Notes: a model not told the origin generated them from the letters alone. 64,000 bases of DNA from Chitinophagaceae bacterium (GCA_947447825.1 CANFLL010000002.1:37763-101762), one strand, 5' to 3'; counted from the stretch's first letter, positions 20,838 to 30,738 are shown. Translations and numbers: made by a program.

Positions 20838-21400
20838 CTATTTACTGTTTTTATTTTTTTTATTTCTATCTTTTAAAACAGCACTACTTACTATAATCAC
20901 ATCACCAATATTCATTTTGGCTTCCTTTAGCTTGATGTTTAATTCTGACAAATGCTTCTTGATAATACAAATTTCTTGTTTATCATATCCAAGCGAAAAG
21001 ACTTCTAAAGTAAAAGAAGTGGGAAATTTGTCTGTATGTAGCGAGAATTTACCATTTCTATCAGTTGCTGTGCCTACCTTAAAGCCTTTTACTTTTATTG
21101 AAGCACCCTCTACAGGTATCTTTCCAGTGGTGTCCGTTACTACTCCCTCAAGTAATCTATCACTAATTACCCTGCCTTTTGTTGTTGGATATTTTAGTGT
21201 ATCCTCTCTTGCTTTCTCAGTATTACTTTGTTGGAAAGTGCTATGTTGGGTAGTTTGTGCTGAAGATTTATTGCCCAATAAAACAAGGCAGAAACCGATG
21301 CCAGCCAATACTTCCAGTTTTTGCGTGGCTGCAATTGTGTTTCTATCAGAGGGCGTTGCAATTGGTCAATATCAAATCTGCCACATACATTCCCTCTTTA
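20838..21400 (-). pseudogene. Carboxypeptidase-regulatory-like domain protein, apparently frameshifted and 5' truncated
   Basis: ORF 20838-21308 encodes LLEGVVTDTTGKIPVEGASIKVKGFKVGTATDRNGKFSLHT; another frame just upstream encodes RGNVCGRFDIDQLQRPLIETQLQPRKNWKYWLA, preceded by a stop. Confidence 0.6.
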
Positions 21401-21444
21401 ATTATGAATCTAGCAATGAGAAAATTTATGGTTACACCTGACGT

Positions 21445-22053
21445 ATGTTCTCTAAACAGAAAAATCAGCCTACTACTTTCGCTGCGTTTCATCATTATCG
21501 ATCTATCATGCGAATTAGCAAATGCCTCTTCATTATCTTTTCATTAATTACAGTCCTTGCAAAATCTCAAACAACAACATCTCCCAAAATAACTACTTAT
21601 TTTAGTGTATATCATACCATTGGCACTTATTGCCAAAACAAACCTTCCTACATTTTTAGTACTAGTAATTATGTGATTGGTTTTCCTTTAGGCATAAATA
21701 TTTATAAGTATCCAAAGGTTGGTTTCTCCTTCGAGTTTATCCCCTACATCACTTCTACTAATACGTCCAAACCTGGTGCAAGTCAAAGCCGTGTGAGTGA
21801 GCTACAGTTTCATCCTGGACTATTATTACCCCTTAAACATGGCTTTGCACTAACGGAAAGAATATCTCTTTCTACCTCTGGCAGATATGGAGTTACACAA
21901 GTATTTACAAAAACTTTGAAAAAAGACAACTACTGTTCTTACTACGCTTCTGTGCCAATAGGTGTACGATTTGGCAATGAAAACACGCCAACCCCAGCCA
22001 CGAGTGCTTCGAACTCGCTATTTTTTGGCTTATGCTTTGGCGTAGCATTTTAA
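21445..22053 (+). CDS. Outer-membrane beta-barrel-like protein
   Basis: Signal peptide after internal Met (MRISKCLFIIFSLITVLAKSQ); barrel-like C-terminus LFFGLCFGVAF. Confidence 0.55.
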   Translation: MFSKQKNQPTTFAAFHHYRSIMRISKCLFIIFSLITVLAKSQTTTSPKITTYFSVYHTIGTYCQNKPSYIFSTSNYVIGFPLGINIYKYPKVGFSFEFIPYITSTNTSKPGASQSRVSELQFHPGLLLPLKHGFALTERISLSTSGRYGVTQVFTKTLKKDNYCSYYASVPIGVRFGNENTPTPATSASNSLFFGLCFGVAF

Positions 22054-22080
22054 AATCTAATAACAATTAATCCGTTTCTA

Positions 22081-22232
22081 GTTACCCTCAGGCACATTTT
22101 TATCACTTAGAATAAAAAGACTTTACTAAGAACACAATAATTGTAGGCAAGTGTTGTTTGAGCAGAATTACCAACCGGTACTCTAAAACTTAGTATTCGT
22201 TGTTTTTTCCTTGTGTACTCCAGATGAGTAAC
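22081..22232. repeat. MITE-like inverted-repeat element (copy D)
   Basis: GTTACCCTCAGG... and ...CCAGATGAGTAAC with inner CACTTAG / CCTTGTGTAC arms. Confidence 0.7.
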
Positions 22233-22237
22233 AATAA

Positions 22238-22272
22238 AAAAGCCCTTGAACAATTTCAAGGGCTTATTATTA
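22238..22272 (-). terminator. Hairpin terminator
   Basis: AAGCCCTTGAACAATTTCAAGGGCTT downstream of the minus-strand gene ending at 22291. Confidence 0.8.
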
Positions 22273-22290
22273 TAAAGTATTTTATGCTTA

Positions 22291-23100
22291 CTAATAAACG
22301 GGGCAACTATAACCTTCAAGGTTAAAGGAAAGACCAATTTCGAATGTTGCATAAGAATCATTTTTGCCATTACCTCTTTGATAACCTTTCTTTCCTACGG
22401 CATCACCATAAATATAACTTCTGTCTTGAAGGTTCTTTGCAATGGGCGCATCTTTAAAAGCATCAGCACCAGCATAGGTTCCATTTACATCATCCAAATA
22501 ACCGGTAGAGGTGAACCGATAGATTATTTCAGAAAATATATTTACATGATTACTAATGTTATATTTCACACCAAAACCAATGGGTACAACAAAAGCAAAT
22601 GAACTATACTGAACATCTTGACCTTCAGTTTTATACTGGCGGAGGTAAACCTTTTGATCTCCATAATAAGTATATGGATTATAGTTGATTGCCCCAACGC
22701 CCAAGCTTAAATAAGGTGTAAAACGATATTCTTCTAATTGGGGATAAAACTTAAAGAAATTAAAATTTCCACTTAGACTCACTTCCCAAACATCAGAGTT
22801 GAAACTTAAATTTCGGGTATGGTCATGAAGATTGGTACTGTATTTATCTGAGTAACCCAAAAATGAATAATGGGCACCTGCTTTCAAACTAATGTAGTTG
22901 TTTAGTTGCTTGAGATAAAAAGCACTTGCTGCAAACTTAGTGTGCTTAACAACTGAATTTGGATTAATGTCTCCGAAATATTGCCCTAGGCCTGCCGAAA
23001 AACCAAATTCTCCTTCATGTATGTAGGTCTGTTCTTGTTGTGCAGATACTAATGTTGAGAAACAGACAAGAACAATCAAAGTTGAGATTCTAATATTCAT
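22291..23100 (-). CDS. Outer-membrane beta-barrel protein
   Basis: Signal peptide MNIRISTLIVLVCFSTLVSAQ; GEFGFSAGLGQYFGDINPNS; start at 23100 preferred. Confidence 0.75.
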   Translation of the reverse strand: MNIRISTLIVLVCFSTLVSAQQEQTYIHEGEFGFSAGLGQYFGDINPNSVVKHTKFAASAFYLKQLNNYISLKAGAHYSFLGYSDKYSTNLHDHTRNLSFNSDVWEVSLSGNFNFFKFYPQLEEYRFTPYLSLGVGAINYNPYTYYGDQKVYLRQYKTEGQDVQYSSFAFVVPIGFGVKYNISNHVNIFSEIIYRFTSTGYLDDVNGTYAGADAFKDAPIAKNLQDRSYIYGDAVGKKGYQRGNGKNDSYATFEIGLSFNLEGYSCPVY

Positions 23101-23672
23101 AATTGTAAGTAGAAACCTTTTTAATAAGTCGGCAATATAATTAGTATATCCTTCTGATAAACATTTTGAAGTACCCATGTTAAAAAAAAATAATTTTTAA
23201 CGGTATATTCAAAGAATAAAAGTATGGAAACAAGAATAAATGGCTTAATGTTTTTTTCAAGAATAATCATCCTATTCACAAATCAAACCCAAAGTGCTAA
23301 TTCAAATGCTCAAATAAAAAATCCATTTTACAAGTAGAATCAATTGGTTTGCAAAAAATAACACAAAATCGATAACGTTTGCGCAAATTTATACGGTAAT
23401 ATTCCCACTTTTTTTTGGACTTTTGCCCAAAATAATAATGTCTATCAACAATTAAGTTCACTTTTCTTAATATGTTTGCCGAGTTAGATTAAATAGTCTG
23501 GTATGTTTCTTATTTTAAAATTGCTTGAAAATTGCTGCCATACTGAATAGTAAAGATTTAGTCTTTAATAGTACAACAAGTTTTTTTCAGTCATGAGTTT
23601 TAACGAAAAAAATTCCTCAGTAAACGGTTTAATATATATAGTTTTAAATTCACAACAATAATAAAACAAATT

Positions 23673-24443
23673 ATGAGCGTATTATCAACATTTGAATTAA
23701 AAGGAAAAACCGCCTTAGTTACAGGATGTAGCAGTGGTATTGGTTTGGCGATGGCAGTTGCATTGGCAGAAGCTGGTGCTAACATTATTGGTGTTGCAGT
23801 TGATATGCTACTAGAAGGTAGTGAAGTTGGTAAACAAGTAGAAGCTGCTGGCCGTACATACAAACCTTATGTATGCGACATGACCGACAGAACTGAATTG
23901 TATGCCTTCATTAATAAAGTAAAAACAGAAAATCCTCCAGTTGATATTTTGATTAATAACGCAGGTATGATTTTAAGAAAACCAGCGGCAGAACATCCAG
24001 ATGAATATTGGGATAAATTACTTTCTCTAAACCTTGATGCTCAATTTATTTTGGCTCGTGAGTTTGGTAAAGACATGATTGCTCGTAAGGATGGTAAAAT
24101 TGTATTTACTTGTTCTTTGCTTTCTTTCCAAGGTGGCATCAACGTTCCTGGCTATACGGCTAGTAAAGCTGCAGTGGCAGGTTTGGTAAAAGCATTTGCT
24201 AACGAATGGGCTAGCAGCGGTGTAAACGTAAATGGTATTGCTCCGGGCTATATTGCTACTGCAAACACAACGGCTTTGAGAGAAGATGCTGACAGAAGTG
24301 CTGCAATATTGGGTAGAATTCCTGCAGGACGTTGGGGTCAACCAGAAGATTTTCAAGGGCCTGTTGTATTCTTATGTTCTCAAGCAGCAGCTTACGTAAA
24401 TGGTCACATTTTAGTAGTTGATGGCGGCTGGATGGCAAGATAA
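23673..24443 (+). CDS. kduD: 2-deoxy-D-gluconate 3-dehydrogenase / 2-dehydro-3-deoxy-D-gluconate 5-dehydrogenase (SDR)
   Basis: GKTALVTGCSSGIGLAMA, NNAGMI, YTASKAAVAGLVKAFANEWA; adjacent to kduI. Confidence 0.92.
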   Translation: MSVLSTFELKGKTALVTGCSSGIGLAMAVALAEAGANIIGVAVDMLLEGSEVGKQVEAAGRTYKPYVCDMTDRTELYAFINKVKTENPPVDILINNAGMILRKPAAEHPDEYWDKLLSLNLDAQFILAREFGKDMIARKDGKIVFTCSLLSFQGGINVPGYTASKAAVAGLVKAFANEWASSGVNVNGIAPGYIATANTTALREDADRSAAILGRIPAGRWGQPEDFQGPVVFLCSQAAAYVNGHILVVDGGWMAR

Positions 24444-24480
24444 TTCAGAATTTATAATTCATAATTTATAATTAATTAAA

Positions 24481-25311
24481 GTGGAAATAAGATTTCAGAA
24501 TAGTCCGAAAGAGACGGCTACAATGTCAACAAAAGAATTGCGCGAGAACTTTTTAGTGCAAGAACTAATGCAAGCCGACGTAATTAAATTGGTTTACTCT
24601 CATTACGACCGTGTAATTATAGGTGGAGTAAAGCCTGTGAGCAAAACGCTTGAGTTGCCAAATGAACCAGAATTGAAAGCTAATTTCTTTTTAGAAAGAA
24701 GAGAAATTGGTATCATCAATGTTGGTGGAAAAGGTACAGTAGAAGCCGATGGTTCAAAATATGAAATAGAAAAGCTAGAAGCTGTTTATTTGGGTAAGGG
24801 CACTAAAGAGGTGAGTTTTACTTCGGCTGATGCAAATGATCCTGCTAGTTTCTTCTTAATTTCTACACCTGCTCACCATACTTATCCAAATGCTAGTTGC
24901 TCTAAGGCACAAGCTGCTCCGGTTAATTTGGGCGACATCTCTACTTCAAACAAGAGAACTATCTACAAATACATTCACAATGATGGTTTACAAAGCTGTC
25001 AGTTGGTAATGGGTTTAACCATGTTGGAACCAGGAAGTGTTTGGAACTCAGTTCCTCCACATACGCATACGCGCAGAATGGAAGTTTACTTCTATTTTGA
25101 TGTGGCAGAAGCACACCGTGTGTTCCACATAATGGGCGAACCGCAAGAAACAAGGCACTTAATAATGGCAAACCAAGAAGCAGTAATTTCTGCACCTTGG
25201 TCTATGCACTTTGGTACAGGAACGTCTAACTACGGTTTTATCTGGGCAATGGCTGGAGAAAACAAAGAGTTTACAGACATGGATCCTGCTCCGATAGCAA
25301 CACTTAAATAA
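24481..25311 (+). CDS. kduI: 5-dehydro-4-deoxy-D-glucuronate isomerase
   Basis: LVYSHYDRVIIGGVKPV, CQLVMGLTMLEPGSVWNSVPPHTHTRRMEVYFYFD; GTG start at 24481 or ATG at 24523. Confidence 0.95.
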   Translation: MEIRFQNSPKETATMSTKELRENFLVQELMQADVIKLVYSHYDRVIIGGVKPVSKTLELPNEPELKANFFLERREIGIINVGGKGTVEADGSKYEIEKLEAVYLGKGTKEVSFTSADANDPASFFLISTPAHHTYPNASCSKAQAAPVNLGDISTSNKRTIYKYIHNDGLQSCQLVMGLTMLEPGSVWNSVPPHTHTRRMEVYFYFDVAEAHRVFHIMGEPQETRHLIMANQEAVISAPWSMHFGTGTSNYGFIWAMAGENKEFTDMDPAPIATLK

Positions 25312-25420
25312 TAAGAAAGTCGAGAGTCAAAAGTCGTAAGTTATAAAGTAAAACTTTCGACTTTCGACTCTTAACTTTTAACTAATTCTTTTTATACACT
25401 TATCAATAACAAAAAAAACA

Positions 25421-26446
25421 ATGAGCAAGACAGTAGTAACATTGGGTGAAATCATGATGAGATTATCAACCCCAGGTTTCCAACGCTTCGAGCAAGCGAA
25501 CAATTTTGATGTAACTTATGGTGGTGGTGAAGCTAACGTAGCAGCTGCTATTTGTAATTATGGTTTGCAAGGAAGATTTGTAAGTAAAGTTCCTAAAGAT
25601 TCTTTGGGTCAAGCTGCAATTAATCATTTGCGTAGATATGGTGTTGATACACAATTCGTAGCTAGAGGTGGAGACCGTATTGGTATCTATTTCTTAGAAA
25701 CTGGTGCTTCTATGCGTGCTAGTAAAGTAATTTACGATCGTGCTGGTGCTGCTATTGCAGATGTTGATGCTTCTGAATTTGATTGGGATGCAATTTTCGA
25801 AGGTGCTTCTTGGTTTCACACTACAGGTATTACCCCTGCATTGAGCGATAAAGCTGCTGCACTTACTTTGGCTGCTTTAAAAGCTGCTAAAGCAAAAGGC
25901 ATTACTACAAGTATTGACTTAAACTATCGTAAGAAATTATGGAGTAAAGAAAAAGCAAGAGAAGTAATGACTCAGCTTTGTCAATACGTTGATGTTTGTA
26001 TAGGTAATGAAGAAGATGCTGATACTTCATTAGGTTTTAAATCTGAAGGTACTGATGTAACAAAGGGTGAATTGAATTTGGATGGATACAAGAGTGTATT
26101 CCAACAAATGAAAGCTAAATTTGGTTTCAAATACATCGCTTCTACATTGCGTGAAAGCCATAGTGCTTCTGATAATGGATGGAGTGCATTGGTTTATGAT
26201 GGAACAGAATTTTATCATACCAAAGAATATGAAGTACGTATTGTAGATAGAGTAGGTAGTGGAGATAGCTTTGCTTCTGGTTTTATTTATGGTTTAGTAA
26301 GTGGTAAATCTATGGGTGATGCTGCTGAATTTGGTGTAGCTGCTTCTGCTTTGAAACATACTATTCATGGTGACTTGAACCAAGTTACTGTTGAAGAAGT
26401 AATGGGCATTGTGAAAGGTGATGGTAGCGGACGTGTTCAGCGCTAA
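25421..26446 (+). CDS. kdgK: 2-dehydro-3-deoxygluconokinase (PfkB family)
   Basis: VVTLGEIMMRLSTPGFQRFEQA...YGGGEANVAAAICNYG; DRVGSGDSFASGFIYG. Confidence 0.92.
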   Translation: MSKTVVTLGEIMMRLSTPGFQRFEQANNFDVTYGGGEANVAAAICNYGLQGRFVSKVPKDSLGQAAINHLRRYGVDTQFVARGGDRIGIYFLETGASMRASKVIYDRAGAAIADVDASEFDWDAIFEGASWFHTTGITPALSDKAAALTLAALKAAKAKGITTSIDLNYRKKLWSKEKAREVMTQLCQYVDVCIGNEEDADTSLGFKSEGTDVTKGELNLDGYKSVFQQMKAKFGFKYIASTLRESHSASDNGWSALVYDGTEFYHTKEYEVRIVDRVGSGDSFASGFIYGLVSGKSMGDAAEFGVAASALKHTIHGDLNQVTVEEVMGIVKGDGSGRVQR

Positions 26447-26536
26447 ATGAGTTATATGTTTTACGTTGTAAGTAATACGTAATTTATGGATAACGTTAAA
26501 CGTAATACTTACAACGTACAACTCAAAATTTAAAAC

Positions 26537-26989
26537 ATGATAATAGATACTATACAAAATGCACATAAATATGCTAGCGTGCACCCTTTGTTTGCAAAAG
26601 CTTTCGAATACATTAAAAGTACTGATTTGGCTAATGCTGAAGTAGGTAAATCTGATATAGCCGAAGGTTTAAAAGCAATCATTTCTAACAAAAAAGGAAT
26701 GACAGCTGCTGAATCAATCGCTAAATTCGAATGTCATAACAACAACATTGATATTCAACTTTGCGTAAAAGGAGAAGAAACAATAGCATGGAAGCCTCGC
26801 GAAAAATGTGTGTCTCAAAAAGGAGAATACAATCCTGAAAAAGATGTACTTTTTTATGATGATGCACCCGATATGTATTTTCAATTGACTGATGGTCAAT
26901 TTGCCATTTTCTTTCCAGAAGATGTTCATGCGCCAATGATTGGCGGTGATGCTGAAATAAAGAAGTTGGTTATTAAAGTAAAAATATAA
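26537..26989 (+). CDS. YhcH/YjgK/YiaL-family protein
   Basis: Cupin-like TDGQFAIFFPEDVHAPMIGG...IKKLVIKVKI typical of this family. Confidence 0.9.
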   Translation: MIIDTIQNAHKYASVHPLFAKAFEYIKSTDLANAEVGKSDIAEGLKAIISNKKGMTAAESIAKFECHNNNIDIQLCVKGEETIAWKPREKCVSQKGEYNPEKDVLFYDDAPDMYFQLTDGQFAIFFPEDVHAPMIGGDAEIKKLVIKVKI

Positions 26990-26997
26990 GTCTATCA

Positions 26998-27026
26998 AAG
27001 TCCATTCTTCTAAAAGGAATGGACTT
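26998..27026 (+). terminator. Intra-operon hairpin with T-tail
   Basis: AAAGTCCATTCttctaaaaGGAATGGACTTTGTTTTT. Confidence 0.75.
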
Positions 27027-27067
27027 TGTTTTTAGTGAATACTAATTCAATTAAATCAATAATTAAA

Positions 27068-27730
27068 ATGAGCAAGAAACAAGAAATAATAGATGTAATA
27101 GTAGCACAAGGTATGTTGCCACTTTATTTTAATGCTGATGAAACAGTTAGCATTGAAATTTTAAAGACTATTTACAACGCAGGCATTAAAGCAGTAGAAT
27201 ATACCAATCGTGGCGAGGCTGCCCTTAAGAATTTTAAGGCAATGGTAGCTCTGAGAGATGCAGAAATGCCAGGTTTAAAATTAGGTATAGGAACTATCAA
27301 GAATTTAGCAACTGCTGAAATCTATGTAGAAGCTGGTGCTGACTTTATGATTAGTCCAGGTTTTGTAAAAGAAGTAGCAGAATTTTGTAATACAATCGGC
27401 ATGTTATACGCTCCAGGTTGTATGACTCCTACAGAAATTATTGAAGCAGAAAATACTGGTGTTACTTTTATCAAGTTATTCCCTGGCAATATGTTAGGTC
27501 CAGAATTCTTGAGTGGCATCAAAGATATCTTCCCTAATTTATTATTTATGCCTACAGGTGGTGTTGATACAACTCACGAAAACATATCTGCATGGTATAA
27601 AGCTGGTGTTTGTGCAGTAGGAATGGGTAGCAAATTGATTAGCAAGAAATTAATGGAACAAAAAGATTATGCTGCAATTGAAAAGTTGACAGTTGAAACT
27701 TTAGCAATCATTAAAGCTGTTAAAGGATAA
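27068..27730 (+). CDS. eda: KDPG/KHG aldolase
   Basis: EYTNRGEAALKNF, GIGTIKNLATAEIYVEAGADFMISPGF, TPTEIIEAENTGVTFIKLFPGNMLGPEFL, MPTGGVD. Confidence 0.95.
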   Translation: MSKKQEIIDVIVAQGMLPLYFNADETVSIEILKTIYNAGIKAVEYTNRGEAALKNFKAMVALRDAEMPGLKLGIGTIKNLATAEIYVEAGADFMISPGFVKEVAEFCNTIGMLYAPGCMTPTEIIEAENTGVTFIKLFPGNMLGPEFLSGIKDIFPNLLFMPTGGVDTTHENISAWYKAGVCAVGMGSKLISKKLMEQKDYAAIEKLTVETLAIIKAVKG

Positions 27731-27754
27731 ACCTTAATAAATAAATAATGATTA

Positions 27755-27815
27755 ATAAAAAATAGTTGTACAATATTCAGGTTCCTGTTATGTTGTACAA
27801 CTATTTTAATAATAA
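27755..27815 (+). terminator. Long-stem hairpin between eda and the MFS transporter gene
   Basis: AAAATAGTTGTACAA ... TTGTACAACTATTTT. Confidence 0.7.
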
Positions 27816-27861
27816 TATCTTACTAAAATCATACTCCACAATTAACAATTAAACTTGCATT

Positions 27862-29217
27862 ATGACAAAAGAACAAATTGGAAAATACAGATGGACAATC
27901 GTCGCACTACTCTTTTTTTCAACTACAATTAATTATTTAGACAGACAAGTTATTGGTTACCTAAAACCTCTTTTCTCTAAGCCTGTTTCAGAAGGTGGAC
28001 TCGGATGGACTGGTTCCGACTTTGCATTTGTTACCTCATGGTTCACAGCTTGCTATGCTGGTGTAACAATTTTGGCAGGATGGATTATCGATAAAATTGG
28101 AACAAAACTTGGCTTGGCTCTATCATTAATTATATGGTCAATTTTTGGAATGGCAAATGCTTTTTGTGGAGGGTTAGTAGTTAATCACGCAATTGTTCGG
28201 AGTTTATTCGGAATTGGCGAGGCAGGCAATTTTCCTGCATCTATTAAAACTGTAGCCGAATGGTTTCCTAAAAAAGAGCGTGCCTTGGCTACAGGGATAT
28301 TTAATAGTGGTTCGAACATCGGTGCAATGATTGCCTCATTAACTGTTCCAGTAATTGCCTATCAAGTTTGGTTTGACGGAGCAATAAAAGGTTGGCAGAT
28401 GGCTTACATTCTTACTGGCGCAATTGGTCTTTTGTGGCTAATATTCTGGTTTTGGATTTATACAACGCCATCAGAAAGTAAAAAATTATCTAAAGCTGAA
28501 TACGATTATATCCATAGTGACGATATTGCTGTTGATCAAACTATTCCTGTAACTAAAGTTCCTTGGGGTAAGCTCTTTAAATATCGCCAAACATGGGCAT
28601 TCTTTTTTGGCAAGTTTATGACTGATGGCATCTGGTGGTTCTTATTATTTTGGTTACCTGACTATATGAAAAAACAATTTCACATGGAAGGTCATGCTAT
28701 TATGTTGCCTTTATTCTCTGTATATGGGGTTGCTATTATTGGAAGTGTTACTGGTGGTAGTTTTCCTATGTTTTTTATCAATAAAGGTATGGAAGCTTAC
28801 AAAGCTCGTATGACAGCAATGTTCATCATTGCAGTTCTCCCCCTTGCTTTATTGTCTACCCAATATTTTGGAAATGTTAGTGTATTTGGAGACAATGCTT
28901 ACATTTTTGCACTGATTGTAATTTGCTTTGGAGCAGCTGCACATCAGGCTTGGAGTGCCAATTTGTTTACCACTGTTTCTGATATGTTTCCTAAAAAAGC
29001 TGTTGCTTCTGTTACAGGAATTGGGGCTGCAGCTGGTGGTTTAGGAGGTGTTATTGTTCAACAATTAGCTGGACGCTTATCTGATTATTATGATAAACTA
29101 CACAATATACAAATGGCGTATTCTATAATGTTTATGATATGCGCCTTGGCTTACCTTACTGCATGGGGAATAATGAAGGCTTTTGTGCCTAAGTTTAGTC
29201 CGATAACTGACTTATAA
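27862..29217 (+). CDS. MFS transporter, hexuronate (ExuT)-like
   Basis: TINYLDRQVIGYLKP, GIGEAGNFPASIKTVAEWFPKKERALATGIFNSGSNIGAM; located in the kdu/kdg cluster. Confidence 0.88.
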   Translation: MTKEQIGKYRWTIVALLFFSTTINYLDRQVIGYLKPLFSKPVSEGGLGWTGSDFAFVTSWFTACYAGVTILAGWIIDKIGTKLGLALSLIIWSIFGMANAFCGGLVVNHAIVRSLFGIGEAGNFPASIKTVAEWFPKKERALATGIFNSGSNIGAMIASLTVPVIAYQVWFDGAIKGWQMAYILTGAIGLLWLIFWFWIYTTPSESKKLSKAEYDYIHSDDIAVDQTIPVTKVPWGKLFKYRQTWAFFFGKFMTDGIWWFLLFWLPDYMKKQFHMEGHAIMLPLFSVYGVAIIGSVTGGSFPMFFINKGMEAYKARMTAMFIIAVLPLALLSTQYFGNVSVFGDNAYIFALIVICFGAAAHQAWSANLFTTVSDMFPKKAVASVTGIGAAAGGLGGVIVQQLAGRLSDYYDKLHNIQMAYSIMFMICALAYLTAWGIMKAFVPKFSPITDL

Positions 29218-29225
29218 TTTTCAAA

Positions 29226-29279
29226 TTGTTTTTAAATAATAAAGGCTACCAATTGGTAGCCTTTATTATTTAAAAACAA
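29226..29279. terminator. Perfect 54-bp palindrome, probable terminator
   Basis: ttgtttttaaataataaaggctaccaattggtagcctttattatttaaaaacaa equals its own reverse complement. Confidence 0.92.
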
Positions 29280-29458
29280 CACAAGGAGCAAAAGAAGTTT
29301 AAAAACTAAATTGTTTACTATGAAAAAGCTTTTTATATTGCACGGGTGCAGCAATAATATTGCTTGGTTTATCTATTTAAAGGCAACTTTTCAAAATAAA
29401 GATGAATAACAACAAACTTTTTTTGCACATTTGCAAATAATCACTTACAAAACGTTGC

Positions 29459-30214
29459 ATGAAGCAAGCATTGTACAATACTTTTATAGATAACAAAAAG
29501 TTGGGTAAAAAATCCTTTTCAGTCTTGATAGACCCTGATAAGGTAACACCCCAATCCATTGACCAATTAATATCTCTTGGCGTAGATGCAATGATCGATT
29601 ATTTCTTTGTAGGTGGAAGTTTGGTAATTTCTAATCACCTTGATGAATGCATCCAACAAATAAAAGCCAATTGCGACATTCCTGTAGTTCTTTTTCCTGG
29701 TTCACCTTCTCAGGTTAGCCGTTACGCAGATGCATTACTTTATTTATCACTTATTTCAGGTAGAAATCCAGAATTATTAATTGGTCAACACGTAATTTCT
29801 GCCCCTTATGTAAAGAAAAGCGGACTTGAAATAATGCCAACTGGCTACATGGTAATTGATGGTGGTGCCCCTACTACTGTTTCTTATATATCTAATGCTA
29901 GCCCAATTCCTGCAGATAAGAATGAGATAGCTATGTGTACGGCTATGGCTGGCGAAATGCTAGGAATGAAGTTAATATATATGGATGCTGGCAGTGGTGC
30001 AAAGAAACCAATCACCGAAGCCATGATTCAAACTGTAGCTAGCCATATAGAAAGTCCATTAATTGTTGGTGGTGGTATTACTACTCCAGAAAAAGCCTAT
30101 CTAAATTGTAAAGCCGGTGCCGACGTAATAGTAGTTGGCAATGCAATAGAAAAAGATTTAGGTCTTATAAAAGAAATGACTGATGCTATTAAAAGCGTAA
30201 ATGTGAAAGTTTAG
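29459..30214 (+). CDS. Geranylgeranylglyceryl/heptaprenylglyceryl phosphate synthase (GGGPS/PcrB family)
   Basis: FSVLIDPDKVTPQSI, FVGGSLVISNHLDECI, VLFPGSPSQVS, YMDAGSGA, PLIVGGGITTPEKA. Confidence 0.93.
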   Translation: MKQALYNTFIDNKKLGKKSFSVLIDPDKVTPQSIDQLISLGVDAMIDYFFVGGSLVISNHLDECIQQIKANCDIPVVLFPGSPSQVSRYADALLYLSLISGRNPELLIGQHVISAPYVKKSGLEIMPTGYMVIDGGAPTTVSYISNASPIPADKNEIAMCTAMAGEMLGMKLIYMDAGSGAKKPITEAMIQTVASHIESPLIVGGGITTPEKAYLNCKAGADVIVVGNAIEKDLGLIKEMTDAIKSVNVKV

Positions 30215-30360
30215 TCTCCATTCATTTGCTTTATCATAACTATATAATACCAAATTCTCCTTCCACTTTTATTTCATATTTTTTTATACAAGTACGTTCA
30301 ATGCAAAGTAAATTTTGACATTGGATTACTTATTTGCTTCATTCAATCAAAAAAAATTTT

Positions 30361-30389
30361 TTTGTAATTAATTATAGATCGTATTTTTG
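30361..30389 (+). promoter_or_regulatory. Bacteroidota-type promoter upstream of arsR
   Basis: TTTG-N17-TATTTTTG (TTTG 30361-30364, TAnnTTTG-like 30382-30389) just upstream of ATG 30406. Confidence 0.5.
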
Positions 30390-30405
30390 CGATAAATAAA
30401 AAAGA

Positions 30406-30738
30406 ATGGGGGCTACTAAAGCAGAAGAATTTTCAGTGAAAGATAATCTGGTTTCAAAATATGCCAAGGCATTATCACATCCTGCACGTGTAGCAATATT
30501 AAAGCTACTTATTAAGAAACAAGCTTGCATTTGTGGTGACATAGTAGACGAATTACCACTATCTCAAAGCACAGTCTCTCAACATTTAAAGGAATTAAAA
30601 GAAGCAGGACTCATCAAAGGGGATATTGAAGGCACCAAGGTTTGTTATTGTATTAATGAAGATGAATGGAAGGCAGCGCAGTCTTACCTCAATGAATTGT
30701 TCGGTTCGTACAAACCTATTGCAAATAGCTGCTGTTAG
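30406..30738 (+). CDS. arsR: ArsR-family transcriptional regulator
   Basis: ALSHPARVAILKLLIKKQACICGDIVDELPLSQSTVSQHLKELKEAGLI; heads the arsenic operon. Confidence 0.92.
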   Translation: MGATKAEEFSVKDNLVSKYAKALSHPARVAILKLLIKKQACICGDIVDELPLSQSTVSQHLKELKEAGLIKGDIEGTKVCYCINEDEWKAAQSYLNELFGSYKPIANSCC

